Below, one piece after another: positions 46,070 through 58,040 of a DNA stretch of 64,000 nt. Location of the stretch: the NCBI GenBank assembly GCA_038380435.1, contig JAWZYU010000007.1, positions 85,264,334-85,328,333 of the forward strand. The letters run 5' to 3'. The notes below the pieces were generated by a model that saw nothing but the letters and a program-made list of their open reading frames with translations, ran no database searches and was not told the DNA's origin. How positions within the stretch are numbered: position 1 is the stretch's first letter; every line of letters starts with the position of its first letter. The stretch is from Ryuthela nishihirai (Eukaryota; Arthropoda; Arachnida; Araneae; Heptathelidae). Made by a program: the position numbers and the translations under genes.

Positions 46070-47270
46070 TCAATTTGAATTTATTATTCCATTTCGTGTT
46101 TCGTACAATTTACATTTTATGTATATTATGCAATTTGAGTTTACACAACAAAATTTTTTTGTTTCAGTTGTACAAATTTTACAATACAATGCTTTTATAT
46201 TTTTATTATGCATTTGTTAAGTAATAAAACAAATGATATTCTTAAACATTTATTTATTATTACAAGTAATAATTGGGAATTTCAATCATCCAAAAGAGTA
46301 TCTAACTCCTTTGTGGAAATGCAATTTTATGAAAATATAAATTAATTAATTTTTTATTTCTAAATGAGAATTAAATTTTACAATTTATAATTATTGATTC
46401 ATAAATAGTACCAATACTTATCACATTTATATATATAACAGTAAATATACAATAATTTAATCATTTTTCTTAAGGATTATTTCAGTGTCAACAATTTCAT
46501 CAAAATCATATTTTTAATAAATTGGGAAATTTATATATTTTAACCTCATTTTTTTATTTTTTTCGGCAATTTGTTAAACGTTTTCGGTGCTAAAGAGGGT
46601 GTGGAACTTTTTTTAGGGTGTGGAACAATTAGATTAGTGTAATCATTTGATCTCGTATTATGATTAGAGGAGTTAACATTATTTTCCGTATAATGTTTTC
46701 TAATATATAATAGAATGTTATAAACATACAATTTCTTTAATTAAAGAAATTTTAAATCATTGGAATATGATCTAACACTGCCATATTTCTTTCTCTTTCA
46801 ATATACATCTAGTTATTTTATTTTGTGTGAATAAATTAAAATTAATTAATTTTAAATTGTTTAATATGACTGTAATATGATCCTACCCACGATAGTAATC
46901 CATATTTTAAATATGATTTAATCCATGCATTATACGTTAATTTTAAAAGTGTAATGTTTACGAAATTTCTAATATAACATAAATTAGGTAAAAATTTAAT
47001 TAATATTTTTTATTAAGTAGTCAATATGGTTTTTTTCAAGTTAAATGACTATCAGTATACAATCCTAAATATTTATAATTATCAATACTCTTAATTAGTT
47101 TGCATAAACATTCAGTCCCCGTACATTTCGTAGAATGATAGAATAATTTACTTTCAAATATATCTCGAATATTGCTTTTTATTCTGAAGTATAAATATAT
47201 ACATATTACATTTGAAAATAATTCATTTTTTTTACAAACCACTGTCTAATTATCTCTAAATCTCCATTAT
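46070..47270 (-). pseudogene. LINE fragment: RT thumb and C-terminus
   Basis: Read on the minus strand, YHSTKCTGTECLCKLIKSID and NYKYLGLYTDSHLT (47200-47036) match the RT thumb. Further on, NVNSSNHNTRSNDYTNLIVP and PKTFNKLPKKIKK (46680-46546) match the C-terminal NTR..LIVP...LPKIK block of Jockey/CR1-like LINEs. The 3' end has ATTCAATTGAA-like sequence near 46070, similar to that of the LINE at 55298. It is 5'-truncated and broken. Confidence 0.65.
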
Positions 47271-47390
47271 GTGAGTTATTAAAATGTATTTACTTTTAGA
47301 TGTATATACCAATGCCGCATCAATATGTTGTAAATGATCTTTGCAATATGAAACTAAATTGTACCAGCTTTAACAAATGATACTACATTA

Positions 47391-47600
47391 AAATAAAAAA
47401 AAAGTAAATACCCCCTCAAGCAGCTGCTTGCCACAGAGGTCTGACAGGAGTCTGTCAGTTTATATGCCATAGTAGAAGGTCTAAGAGGATGGCAGGACCT
47501 CAGCAGAAAAACGACACATACATCCATGCCTTACCCGGGGCTCGAACCCAGGTCCTTTAGATCAGTAGCCAAGCGCGCTAACCACTCGGCCATGGGACGG
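47391..47600 (-). mobile_element. SINE-II copy, first of a tandem pair
   Basis: The reverse-strand copy is complete from the A-rich tail (47391-47407) to the head complement GGCCATGGGACGG. A second copy follows at once. Confidence 0.9.
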
Positions 47601-47755
47601 CAAAAAAAAAATATCCCCTCAAGCAGCTGCTTGCCACAGAGGTCTGACAGGAGCCTGTCAGTTTATATGGCATAGTAGAAGGTCTGAGAGGATGACAGGC
47701 CCTCAGCAGAAAAACGACACAAACAGCCATGCCTTACCCGGGGCTCGAACCCAGG
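47601..47755 (-). mobile_element. SINE-II copy, second of a tandem pair, 5'-truncated
   Basis: It begins with an A-run (47602-47611) and stops at the B box complement GGGCTCGAACCCAGG; the head beyond is missing. Orientation is the same as in the first copy. Confidence 0.9.
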
Positions 47756-47789
47756 AATCTACCTTTATTACTCATTCAGTTGAAAAGGT

Positions 47790-48600
47790 TAATAAATGGT
47801 GTAACGATTAATAAATGGTGTAAATGACGTTAAAAATTTAATGTTAATAAATGGTGCAAACGACATATTAAAAATAAGTCATCGAGTTTGAAAATAAATT
47901 GCCACTGAATATAAATAAAACTCAATATTTATATTTTAAATTAAAAGAAAATAGAGAATAATGTATCATTCCGCCAAATATATACAAAAGAACTGCGCAT
48001 GTAAACGGTTAGTTGGAACGATAAGTATTTAGGAGTTATTATTGACAATAAATTACCTTGGGAAGGAAAAATTGCTAAATCTTAAAAAAATAGGTAAATA
48101 CCATAACAGCTAAATGTTATTATATTAGAAATGTTTTTAATATTTCGACATATCTTAACACTGGATTTATTATCTTGGGTCGGGGGGGAGGGTGTTGTAT
48201 ATGTAAATGAAAACAGAGGCTTTACTTTGGCACAAAATAATGCAATAAAGTGCAATGCAAAGAAGAAAAAACATAAAAGTGCAAAAACTGTTATAATGAA
48301 TTAAATATTTTGCCTCTTAGAAAATTGCTTATATTGTTCTGCAGCACGTTGTGAAATATTGAAATATGTTAAATATTATAAGTCCGTTGCAAAATACTAA
48401 TTCTGGTGCAAATATAATTTTAGTTGAATTATTTGCTGATACAAGTATCGTACAGAAATCTTTCATTCACTTTACATCAAAATTATACCACAATCTACCA
48501 AAGAAAACAGAGGCTGTTAAAATTATGCACAGTTATATGAAGAATTTGTGTGTTGAATCCAAAATTTTACAGAAAGTTTGTTTTCTGTTAAATTAAAAAA
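47790..48600 (+). pseudogene. LINE fragment: RT thumb to C-terminus
   Basis: NDKYLGVIIDNKLPWEGKI (near 48020-48080) is the usual thumb motif after the RT palm. The later frame 48366-48596 reads FTSKLYHNLPKKTEAVKIMH, resembling the C-terminal end. Many stops lie between. The opposite orientation to the neighbour at 46070-47270 shows a separate insertion. Confidence 0.65.
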
Positions 48601-49369
48601 ATAGTTAAATTAAGCACATTTCTTTCCTTTAATGTGAATATTTGTTTAATATTTTCCTACGACCTCTGGTGATCATGTGTTTTCATATAATTAGTATGTT
48701 AATATGATTTCTATAGCTTTTCATATCATTAAAAGAACCAAATAATTTTTTACCAATGGGCAACTGTCAGGAGATGACATCGATATTTTTGAGGTAATGT
48801 TACTTCCCCAAATCGTATCGAATTTAAAGTGTCATCATATATCATATTCTATCAATTGTTCTAGTTAAAGTCTGTCACTTTGGCATATTTATTCGATTTT
48901 CTTTTTGAATACTATCACATCATCGTAACTTATCAAATATTCTAAGTATCATTGCCTCATTAAATAGTATCCTTTTTAAATAGGTAAATATAATTTTATT
49001 GATTTTTAAATTATGAGAGCTGAAAGTTATCAGCAATTTTTGCCAAAACTCAAGGAGTTACTACAGATCGAATAAAAGTTGAATGTAGCATATATTATGC
49101 TTAAATTAACTTGCTAGATTAATTCTTTAACGATGACGTCATTGTGTAATGTTCCAACTTCCTTAACTCTTCAAATATTAAATAAATATTGTTAAAAATA
49201 TATATTTAAAGAAATTTTATATATCTTTAAATTATCTCCAGCTAATTTTTTTCTTTCATAAAGTGTTTATTAAAATTACTGAGTTTGGAATGTGATTCTA
49301 AATTTATCCAATACAGAAGTCAATCGGGCCTTTGAAATCTCTTGATTTCTAAACCGTCCCCCCAACCCC
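48601..49369. other. Unannotated AT-rich stretch
   Basis: No gene recognised. Confidence 0.5.
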
Positions 49370-49990
49370 CTATTTGACGTCGAATACGATCCCGGATCTG
49401 AAACTTTCTCTTATCTCTGAGTTCTACTGACGGAAATTGCCCTATTCACCAATTTTTGGCTCTCCAACATCGATATACCGAAATTTGACTTTTTACATCG
49501 AAGGACGCATCGCATCCAAAATTTGACAAAATATCTGAGACCTACGACCCAATATGCCACTAGGGACCAATTAGTAGCTGTCTAGTACCAGTAAGTCTAA
49601 ATTTGACCTATGACATCGAAGCACCCTCCGGATCTAAAATTTCATACCGTTCCGAGATTTACAGCCTGATTGAGGCACCAATTTTCATGTTTCTATCAGC
49701 CCCGGGTAAGGCATGGCTGTTTGTGTCGTTTTTCTGCTGAGGGCCTGCCATCCTCTCAGACCTTCTACTATGGCATATAAACTGACAGGTTCCTGTCAGA
49801 CCTCTGTGGCAAGCTGCTGCTTGAGGGGGTATTTATTTTATTTTTATCAGTCTTAGTTCAAGATTTGACATCTACGGAATCTCCTTTTGACCTAGAGGGA
49901 CATATCGTGGGTCAAATTTCGGATTTTTCTCGAGATCTATAACCCGGATTACAACTAGGTGCAAATTTTCAGAACTCTACGATTTCTGCA
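49370..49990. repeat. Diverged ~125 bp tandem repeat, interrupted by a SINE
   Basis: Blocks TTTGACNTCGAAGGACNC, GGATCTAAAATTT, GAGATCTACGACCC and GGGACCAATTTTC recur about four times (starting near 49370, 49490, 49610 and 49860). The SINE-II at 49700-49840 lies between the third and fourth units. Confidence 0.65.
49700..49840 (+). mobile_element. SINE-II copy, 5'-truncated
   Basis: Starts at CCCCGGGTAAGGCATGGCTG, just after the B box, and ends in GGGGGTATTTATTTTATTTT. A duplication of about 10 bp with one mismatch (TTTCTATCAG against TTTTTATCAG) flanks it. Confidence 0.88.
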
Positions 49991-50468
49991 TCATGGAATA
50001 GCATATTTCCATGTCAATCATTCACAATCGTCTCTACATATTTTTTTTCATTTGCGATATATAGGATAAAGAAGAATCCTAAAAACTACTTCTAGCTTTT
50101 ATAGGCCTTATCATACACGGACATGTCCTACTAAGACCGAAGTCCTGCTGACCACAACCTCAGTTTGCTTTGCTGGAAGAATCGCTAGCTGCCTAACCAC
50201 TATGCCAGTTAAGGCCTATTAGATAATATGTTTAATATTTTTGTCGCCTCTGTTCATGCTATTAATATTTTTAGAGAGGGGGCGGGGCTTGCTTCCCCTT
50301 GAGATGGTTCCCCCCATAGATCAGGCCCTGTTCGGATCAATATAATAAGTATTAAATTCGACAATTCAAATAAGTTTGGCGATATAAATTACGTCTGAGC
50401 GCAATTACGCTCCCGCTATTGGCACAGAGGTAGCGAGTTCAAATACGGCGTCGGAAGCAAATTTGCCG
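49991..50468. other. Unannotated stretch with possible tRNA-like remnant
   Basis: On the minus strand, GCCTTAACTGGCATAGTGGT (50214-50195) looks like a tRNA A-box region, but a B box is not clear. Confidence 0.25.
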
Positions 50469-50680
50469 TCCCGTGGCCGAGTGGTTAGCACGCTTGGCTA
50501 CTGATCTAAGGGACCTGGGTTCGAGCCCCGGAGTAGGCATGGATGTGTGTCGTTTTTCTGCTGAGGTCCTGCCATCCTCTCAGATCTCCTACTGTGGCAT
50601 ATAAACTGACAGGCTCCTGTCAGACCTCTGTGGCAAGCAGCTGCTTGAGGGGGTATTCATTTTATTTATTTATTATTAGC
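50469..50680 (+). mobile_element. SINE-II copy, full length
   Basis: Head CCGTCCCGTGGCCGAGTGG, B box GGTTCGAGCCCC, body, and tail GGGGGTATTCATTTTATTTA. Confidence 0.93.
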
Positions 50681-52214
50681 CGACACACATTAGAGACCAA
50701 CCGGAAACATAAACTTTTATCTTTAAAACGATCAAACAGCAGAATCAAAATAACATTTTCTTTTAAATTAAAATTCCCCGGAACGCAAGGCACATAAGTT
50801 CAGCACACTCACCCGATCGATACATTCCTATGAAAGGAGAGATTAAGAGAGTGTGATAATCAAGAGAATGTAAACTCTGCAGAAGACACTTTGTTAAAGA
50901 TCTTTGGGAATTCCACGCTTGGGGTACTCTCGAAGGAATTCCCTAACTTACATTCTTCCCAACTATAGAAATTCCTGTAAGAGACGTTCGGAGTTAACCA
51001 AAAACTAACAAATGTAATTTATAATGAAGTCTGGTAATAAGGAACTGTACAAGAGAAAGTGTCAGAGAGGATTTTCTATCGAAATCATTTCAAGGCAGGA
51101 CCAAGACTCAATAAACAAGGCTTTTCTCCCAACTACTTGGCTACTTGGCGAGGAAGATATCAGAGCTCTACGACTTACGTAATGCTTACATTGACATAAC
51201 ACCTGGTGACAAGTTGGTGTAACTTCATGCACCGCAAAGTGAGGGAGAAAAGAGGTTTCTCAGGTGGAAATGACGTTTACTGGTAAAGGGAGAGCGCGCT
51301 GTTTCGACGTCCGGCGCAAGCGAATTTAACACTTACCGAGAGGAATATATGCGCGTCTTCAGAAAAGCCTTTAAACACTTACTAGACCATGAGGGTGTCG
51401 CAACGAAATCTGTGTAAGGATGAGACATTTCATAATTGAAGTTTCCAGATATTGTCGCAGGTAAAGACACATTGTCTCGTCATCTAATGCGACTGAATTT
51501 AAATGCAATATTTTTGGTTACTGAGAAGTGTCTGATTCTGATTTTATTAACGTTCTAGTTATTCAATTTCTTTTTTTTTATTTTTTTGTTGTGTTGCTTT
51601 GTTTTGTGGTTACTCTCAAACGCTAACCTTAACCGTTTGGATCTTGGCGCATAAATTCGTTATATAAAAGTGTTTCTCAAGGTCACTTCTCAAGGTTTGA
51701 GATGAATTGAATCATGAGTAGAAGAAGAACTAGATCCTACAATTTCAAAACGTTAGACTTAGGAACCTACAACAGCCATAGTAAAAGATTTAAACACTTG
51801 TCTCTCGCTTATGCCGAAACATATGTTCGTGTAAAACGTCGGTGTAAGCGAATTCGTGATAACCGAAAATATGTTTAAATAGGAAAAGGGAACGTGCATA
51901 CCAAATCTTCAATTACATGTATGAGTTTCAAAAGCAAATATTTTTACATCAGTTACGTTGAAAATTTACGTTTCAGTGCAGTGAAAAGTTTATCAAGAAA
52001 GATTATAAGCTCAGTTCCTGAAAACAAAGTATATAAATTTAATTCTAGTATGAATTATATACAATAACCAATATAGGTTGTGAATTTCTATATGAGTTGA
52101 AAACCGGATGATTAAGGATGACATCTAATGGTAGGTCTGAACAGATGATAAATTTGTATCATATCGATCGCCCCAACGTTGAATGAAGAGTACCACAATG
52201 GATCATAAACATGT
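50681..52214. other. Unannotated stretch
   Basis: Moderately AT-rich with no extended frame, repeat family or splice-flanked exon I can support. A T-run lies at 51570-51588. Confidence 0.5.
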
Positions 52215-52229
52215 ACAACACATCAGTAT

Positions 52230-52525
52230 ATCTCCGCAAAATTCCCCGCCCTGCCCACGGTCAGTAGGGGACACCGATGGGCTTGGAAAGACCGCCGTCC
52301 GTCGGATAGGACGTTAAGCCGTGGCCCCGTGTACGAGAGAGCCATACCCTGTGCACGTTAAAGAACACGCTGGATGGCCTTGACGGGAGGCTACCATCTG
52401 TCTCCCAACAGCTGTTCCAATGGGTCCCCTCCCACAACCTTCTCTGAGCCTTCGGGGTCCATGTGACCTGGCCATTTAGCCCATGGTGTGCAAAAAAGTG
52501 CCGCTCAGAGGTAAAACAACCGAAC
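52230..52525 (+). mobile_element. SINE-I copy, 5'-truncated
   Basis: Starts at ATCTCCGCAAAATTCC, without the tRNA head. The 15 bp target-site duplication ACAACACATCAGTAT is exact at 52215-52229 and 52526-52540. Confidence 0.96.
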
Positions 52526-52538
52526 ACAACACATCAGT

Positions 52539-52574
52539 ATCCATGTGGGTACATTGACCTGTACCCACATGGAT
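52539..52574. repeat. Perfect hairpin, 14 bp arms
   Basis: ATCCATGTGGGTAC and its exact complement flank the loop ATTGACCT, directly at the right end of the SINE. Confidence 0.95.
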
Positions 52575-53436
52575 CCATCACTAAACATTACACTGTGATT
52601 CCCCTTAAGAAATGCACCACTGCCAAAAGTAGAAAGACCTAATCATCTTATTGGGAAATCAATTAGTGCAAATGCCCAAGACATCGCTTCACCTATCAAT
52701 CACAGCTCAGGCACTGAAAGCAAAATGTTCGATTGGAGAGAGTTTTATCGTTTTTTGTGAAAGATGTATTAATTAGTTTTTGGCACATTTTTTTTCGGTG
52801 ATGTATTGTTTTGTCAAAGTTTTGTTCGAATAGTTCGAAAACTTTACCAGTTTCTTTTTTTTAATTCAGCATTCAATTCGGATTTGATATTGAAAATAAT
52901 TTTTACAAGATATGATTGATGTTTTCAGTGATTTTTTTTCTTCTTTTGGGAATAAACGTTCAGAAGATTTTTCTGAAGAAAGAGTCTTACCGCGCGACGT
53001 ATTGAAAAGAAACCGCCTGGTGATTTCTGAACAACGAAGATTTTGTGTTCACTGCTCCCTGTCGCCATTTATTCGCTTGAGTAGTAGCATTGAGTGGGCG
53101 CATGCTTACATTCGCATTTTTCAAGTTTATTTCTCAAAACTTAAAAATCTGAAAAATCATCGTATGTAACAAATAAACGGGCATGTGTTTCAAAATTTGC
53201 GTAAGGCGTATTTTTGAATAATCAATTGGAACTGCTTGTTGCGGCTGTCGAATATTTCTGCTACCTTTTGTCATGGTGTAGTCTGAATGTGAATCGCAGT
53301 AAACTTTAATTTAAAGTACACTAACTCACATATTAAAAAACATTTGCCAAGCGTTCTTGAATAATACAATCCCATTGACATTCCAGAACATCACACAATG
53401 CTCAGAATATCATTCCATTTCCAAACTATCACAAAA
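52575..53436. other. Unannotated stretch
   Basis: The 85-codon plus frame at 52912-53169 has no recognised motif and no clear splice context. Confidence 0.4.
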
Positions 53437-53438
53437 TA

Positions 53439-53772
53439 CAGTGGACCCCCGATATAACGCGCATGTCGGGCGGGAAACAACACCCGCGTTATAAGGTGAA
53501 CCGCGTTATACCGAGCGGCGCGGTGGCGACACAATAAATTTCACACTGTAAGCTTTTCTTTTACTCATCATGCATACAATAATTAAACACTCTTCAAAAT
53601 ACATGCAGGAACTCAATACATACACAATTACTCAATACGCAATAACAATAAAATGCGATACTCACTAACGCCGCACGGACCTGTATAAACATGTTTGAAC
53701 TTATCGCGAACATCGCCCGCGCTATAACCGAGTGCGCGGTATAGTGAGCAGCGCTATAACGAAGGTCCACTG
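53439..53772. mobile_element. pogo/Tigger-type MITE
   Basis: Ends CAGTGGACCCCCGATATAAC and, reversed, CAGTGGACCTTCGTTATAGC are flanked by TA (53437-53438 and 53773-53774). CAGTGGACC termini with TA target sites are typical of Tigger-like elements. Further GCGTTATA words recur inside each end. Non-coding. Confidence 0.88.
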
Positions 53773-53774
53773 TA

Positions 53775-54807
53775 CATCAACACAACTAGATAATATTAAA
53801 AGACAAAACTATATCCTTGGAAATACCTAATTCATTTTCCAATTTCTATGACAACCGGAAAAATAGATTTTGCCTTTCATTTATTTCTTGGGGCCGATAG
53901 ATATAATGTAACTTTTCCATTTTTGAATATTGAAATTTTTACGTATCAGTTGGTCAGACTTAGAGGAAAGAGATTGTGGATATACTTATGGATATACTCT
54001 GCAATGCCACTTTTCTAATTCATATCGCTCAGACTAAGCTTGTTGTTGCCCTGTCGCAGGTGGATTTCTCATACCGAGTATGTGTGCTTTCTTTATTATC
54101 GGTGGCAGAGATGTTCGCAACATTGAAGAAAAATGGCGGGGGCAAGTTTGGAAAACTAAGTTAAAGTCGACTGCTTTACATTCTGTTGTTTCTCTTTATA
54201 AAACTGTCTGTAAATAGGAATGTCTGCTGATATGTTCCAGCCTGTAAATTGCAATTGGTATTGCCTGTAAATTGCGTTGTTAGGTTGCATATCAGTTTCC
54301 TTTTGAATTTGCTAGTCAAAAGTTAGAGATAATTAACCAGATTTTTCACTGTCAACTGCCCCTTGCTTCTGGTACATGAAGTCCCCGTCATCTGTGGTTA
54401 ATTGGGATCCGAGAAACGTCGCTTAAAGGGAATCCGTTTTAAGCGGCGAGTTTCCACCCATAAAAATAAGGTAAATAGGGGTTAATAAGGAACAAATCAA
54501 CCGATTGTTATACATTCTTTTAAGAAATTGCCTTGACTTATATCTTACCCTAAGTTATCGATATATTTATCTTAAAAATAAGAGACAAATTTTGCGTTTT
54601 GTGTGTGTAAGTAATGCACATGAGTTTATGTATGTGGGTGGTACAGTATTTTTTTTTTACAAGGAAATATAAACTTTACGTGAACAGTTTATTTTAATGA
54701 ATTGTTTCAACATACCAATGATTTTTATTATCTTACCTTCAAATATAGGGGTGTCGGGTTTGATTGGTCGGTTGGAGGTTGAGGTTGGAAGATAATTAGG
54801 CGAAGGA
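53775..54807. other. Unannotated stretch
   Basis: No gene recognised. Two copies of CCTGTAAATTGC lie at 54241 and 54263. Confidence 0.45.
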
Positions 54808-55297
54808 GCTGGTAAGTTTCAGGTAAAGTTCTTTGCATGATTGTGCTTAATAGAATTAAGAATCAATTTGACGTACAACAATGTGATGAGCAGTGGGGAT
54901 TCAGAAGTGGTAGAGGATGAGTACATCAGATTTTGTTCACCTAGATTCTTGAGAAGTGTTTAGAGTTTCAGAAACCTTTGGTTGCTAGCTTTGTAGATTT
55001 CAAAAAGGCTTTTGACTCTGTTGATCGTCATAATTTATAGTTGAACGTGAGATCGTATTGCATACCTGACAAGCTAGTTAACATAATGAAAGCTCTCTAG
55101 AATAACACCGAGTCATGTGTGAGAGTTGGTAAGGCTTGTAGCAATTGGTTTAGCATTGCTTCTGGTGTTCGACAAGGGTACATTTTGTCTCCTTTTCTCT
55201 TTAGTTTGATTATTGATTATGTTATGCGAAATTTACTGCAACGGAAATATTTTGGGCTAAATGGTCTAGAGATATGATAATTTGTAATTTAGATTAT

Positions 55298-57466
55298 TCA
55301 ATTCACTTTAATTCAATTTTTATTCAACCTAGATATGTATGAATACAAAATTATAACGAAATATACCCAGCTAAAGTAACTGAATACTTGAGCGCTGGTG
55401 TATAATTATAATAAAAATGTAAATACAAAAAATTAGCAAGACAACAGTTGGTAATTGAACCAATCTATGACGTAGAAGTCAAAAAATTAATTTTACATAC
55501 AGCAATCATTCGTTGTTTATAATCCATTCACAAAGAGATTTATTAAATAAATATTTTGAAGTAATTTTCTTCAATGTTTCTGGAACATTGTTATGTAGTT
55601 TAGGTCCCTTATAGTTTATATTACGAGCAGTAGCTTGCTTTGATATGCGTGGTATTTGCAATTTTAATGATGAGTTTTAATGATGATATAAGTGGTATAT
55701 ATGTCTGTCGAACCTGAAATATGTATAATGTAATGTAAATGTAAATTGAAATGAACATTTTCATAACTTTTAAAATGTAAAGTTGAGACACAGTCAGTAA
55801 CCCTAATTCCTTAAATATAGGATGAGATTCAGAGAAGCGACCTTTATTGTCAATGATTCTAACAATAAATTTTTGCAGAATCAACAGCCTGTTTAAATTT
55901 TTTTTGCAGCTCCTCCCCAGGCTTTTATTTCATATTATAGCTGATTATATTCACAAGCAGAATATAACATTTTTAAGCTTGTTTATCGAGTAAAAATCTA
56001 AGTGTATAAAATATTTCTATAAATGGTTTTATCTTATCTACAGTATAATCAGTGTGATACTTTCATCAAATGTTTTTATGAATAATCACTCCTAGGTATT
56101 TAATTTGATCAACCTTTGTAAGACTTTCGCAACTGCAATTGAAGATGTCGTAACAGTCCTTGTAATGAGAAATTACTCCAGAGTCACTGCTACCATCAGC
56201 TGATGCCTTCAACTGGAATTTTATATAGCATGTTTTAGCCTTATATAAACTTAATTTATTCAACATTAGCCATTGATAGAGATGATGAATATCTCTGTTT
56301 GCCATTTGGTATAATTGCTCACCCCGTGGCCGTGGTATCTAGCCGTCCCGTGGCCGAGTGGTTAGCACGCTTGGCTACTGATCTAAGGGACCTGGGTTCG
56401 AGCCCCGGAATTAGGCATGGATGTGTGTGTCGTTTTTCTGCTGAGGTCCTGCCATCCTCTCAGATCTCCTACTGTGGCATATAAACTGACAGGCTCCTGT
56501 CAGACCTCTGTGGCAAGCAGCTGCTTGAGGGTTTTTTTTTGTTTCTTTTATAATTGCTCACAGGTGTTACTTTTGTATAACAAAACAATATCATCAGCGT
56601 AAGAAATAATTTCTGCCTCAAAAATTTTATCAAATATATCGTTTACATATAATATAAATAGCAGAGGTCCCAGTACAGAACCTTGTGGTACATTTGTATT
56701 GATATTTTTCATAGAACTATATGTATCACTTATCCTAACCATTTGTGAGCGATTTCCCAAGTAGGATTTTAACCATGTAAAACTGGTACCTCTGATTCTA
56801 TATTTATAAAGCTTAGCCAGCAATATTTCATGATTTACCAAGTCAAAAGCCTTTGATAAGTCCTAAAAAATTGCGAGTGTTTTAAAATCTTTATCTAGAG
56901 ACCACGTTAATGAATTTATTAAATGTAAAATAGCATCTTCTGTGCTTTTTTTCTGCCGAAATCCATATTGGTTCTTTGCTATTATGTTAAACTTTAATAA
57001 AAAGTTGTTCAACCTGACAAAAAATAACTTTTCCAGTATTTTTGACATTATCTAAAGTAAAGCAATAGGTCGATAATTTTCTATAAGGGTTTTGTTTTCT
57101 TTTTTGTAAATAGGAACTATTATTCAACATTTTAAGGCATTTAGGAAAATACCAGAAGATAGACGTATTAAACAAGTAGCACAATGTTGTTCGTATTGAT
57201 GGATATATTGCTTTAGAATTATCCACGTTTATGTCATCCCAGCCAACCGAATAAGTCCTTTTCAAATTTTTTACTATGCTGTCCAATTCTTCCAACGAAA
57301 CAGCTATCAGACCCATTGAATTGCCCTGGGAAATGGATATTCTGTCTTTTAACTTAAGATCTTCAGGCACTATCAAATCTGATTCCGAATTACAAGTTTC
57401 ATATCAGTAGCTATATTTATAAAATAATCATTAAAAGCATTAACTATTTCAGTGGAACTATTTGTA
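55298..57466 (-). mobile_element. Younger LINE, 5'-truncated (Jockey/CR1-like RT)
   Basis: Reading on the minus strand: VGWDDINVDNSKAIYP, then MSKILEKLFFVRLNNFLLKF, NQYGFRQKKSTEDAILHLIN and DLVNHEILLAKLYKYRIRGT. NVPQGSVLGPLLFILYVNDI, the catalytic ISYADDIVLL (near 56600), KVDQIKYLGVIIHKNI (near 56080) and the C-terminal LFILQKFIVRIIDNK region (55884) follow. The 3' end is AT-rich at 55298. Few frameshifts are present, so it is relatively young. The PQGSVLGPLLF motif is typical of Jockey, CR1 and related clades. A SINE-II is inserted at 56323-56548. Confidence 0.9.
56323..56548 (+). mobile_element. SINE-II copy inside the younger LINE
   Basis: The 13 bp target-site duplication TATAATTGCTCAC is exact at 56310-56322 and 56549-56561. 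The main head starts at 56343, preceded by a partial second head (CCCGTGGCCGTGG, 56323-56335). The tail is a T-run with GTTTCTTT. Confidence 0.95.
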
Positions 57467-58040
57467 AAAATTATCTGTATGCTAATGATTTAGTCCTTTT
57501 GGTAAATGATGCTGTTGAGATGAACTCTTTCATTCGAGCTGTTGATGAGACTGGTAGTAGAGTAGGTGTGGTTACAAACAGAGAGAAAACTAAAGTGATG
57601 AAAATTGGTCAGGCAGGTTGTGATTCAGTTCATCTGAATGGCTGCAGTCTTCAACAGGTGTTACAGTTTAATTACCTTGGGAGCTATGTAACAGATACTG
57701 GTGATGTGCGGCATGAGATTAACAGACGAATAGGAATTGTTGCCGGGACTTTTAAGAATCTATGGAGAGTGTGGAGAAATACACCTAAAGACTAAATTTA
57801 GGCTGTATAATAGTTGTTTTTTTTTCTAGGGTTAGTTATGGTAGTGAAACGTAGACCCTTTGTAAGCAAGATAACAGGAAACTTGATGCTTTTTATTGCA
57901 TTGATGCTTGATGCATTAGGAGATTTTGAACCACTTAATGTCAGGACGCTTACGCAGTATCTTGGGCATTAGGTGGTTTCAACTTTGTAAGTAACGATGA
58001 GGTTAGGCAAAGGAGTCAGCAACGTCCTTTGAATGAACAT

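Larger units (their letters stand above)
54808..58040 (+). mobile_element. Older LINE (same family as 13782-16753), split by a younger LINE
   Basis: The left part (54808-55297) encodes LNRIKNQFD, EQWGFRSGRG, EFQKPLVASFVDFKKAFDSV (RT palm) and GKACSNWFSIASGVRQG, then RNLLQR, reaching the bases for L-D-Y of the YADD motif. The right part (57471-58040) resumes with Y-A-N-D, VNDAVEMNSFIRAVDETGSR and QFNYLGSYVTDTGDVRHEIN, then decays. The younger LINE at 55298-57466 therefore sits exactly inside the RT catalytic motif. Stops occur in both halves; the element is truncated at both ends. Confidence 0.9.

Noticed and set aside
30190..49140. TGACGTCA CRE-like palindromes at about 30191, 30493 and 49134
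   Set aside because: Eight-base words are expected occasionally in 64 kb, and none lies next to a promoter that I can support.
52912..53169. 85-codon frame
   Set aside because: No motif and no splice sites that would support an exon.
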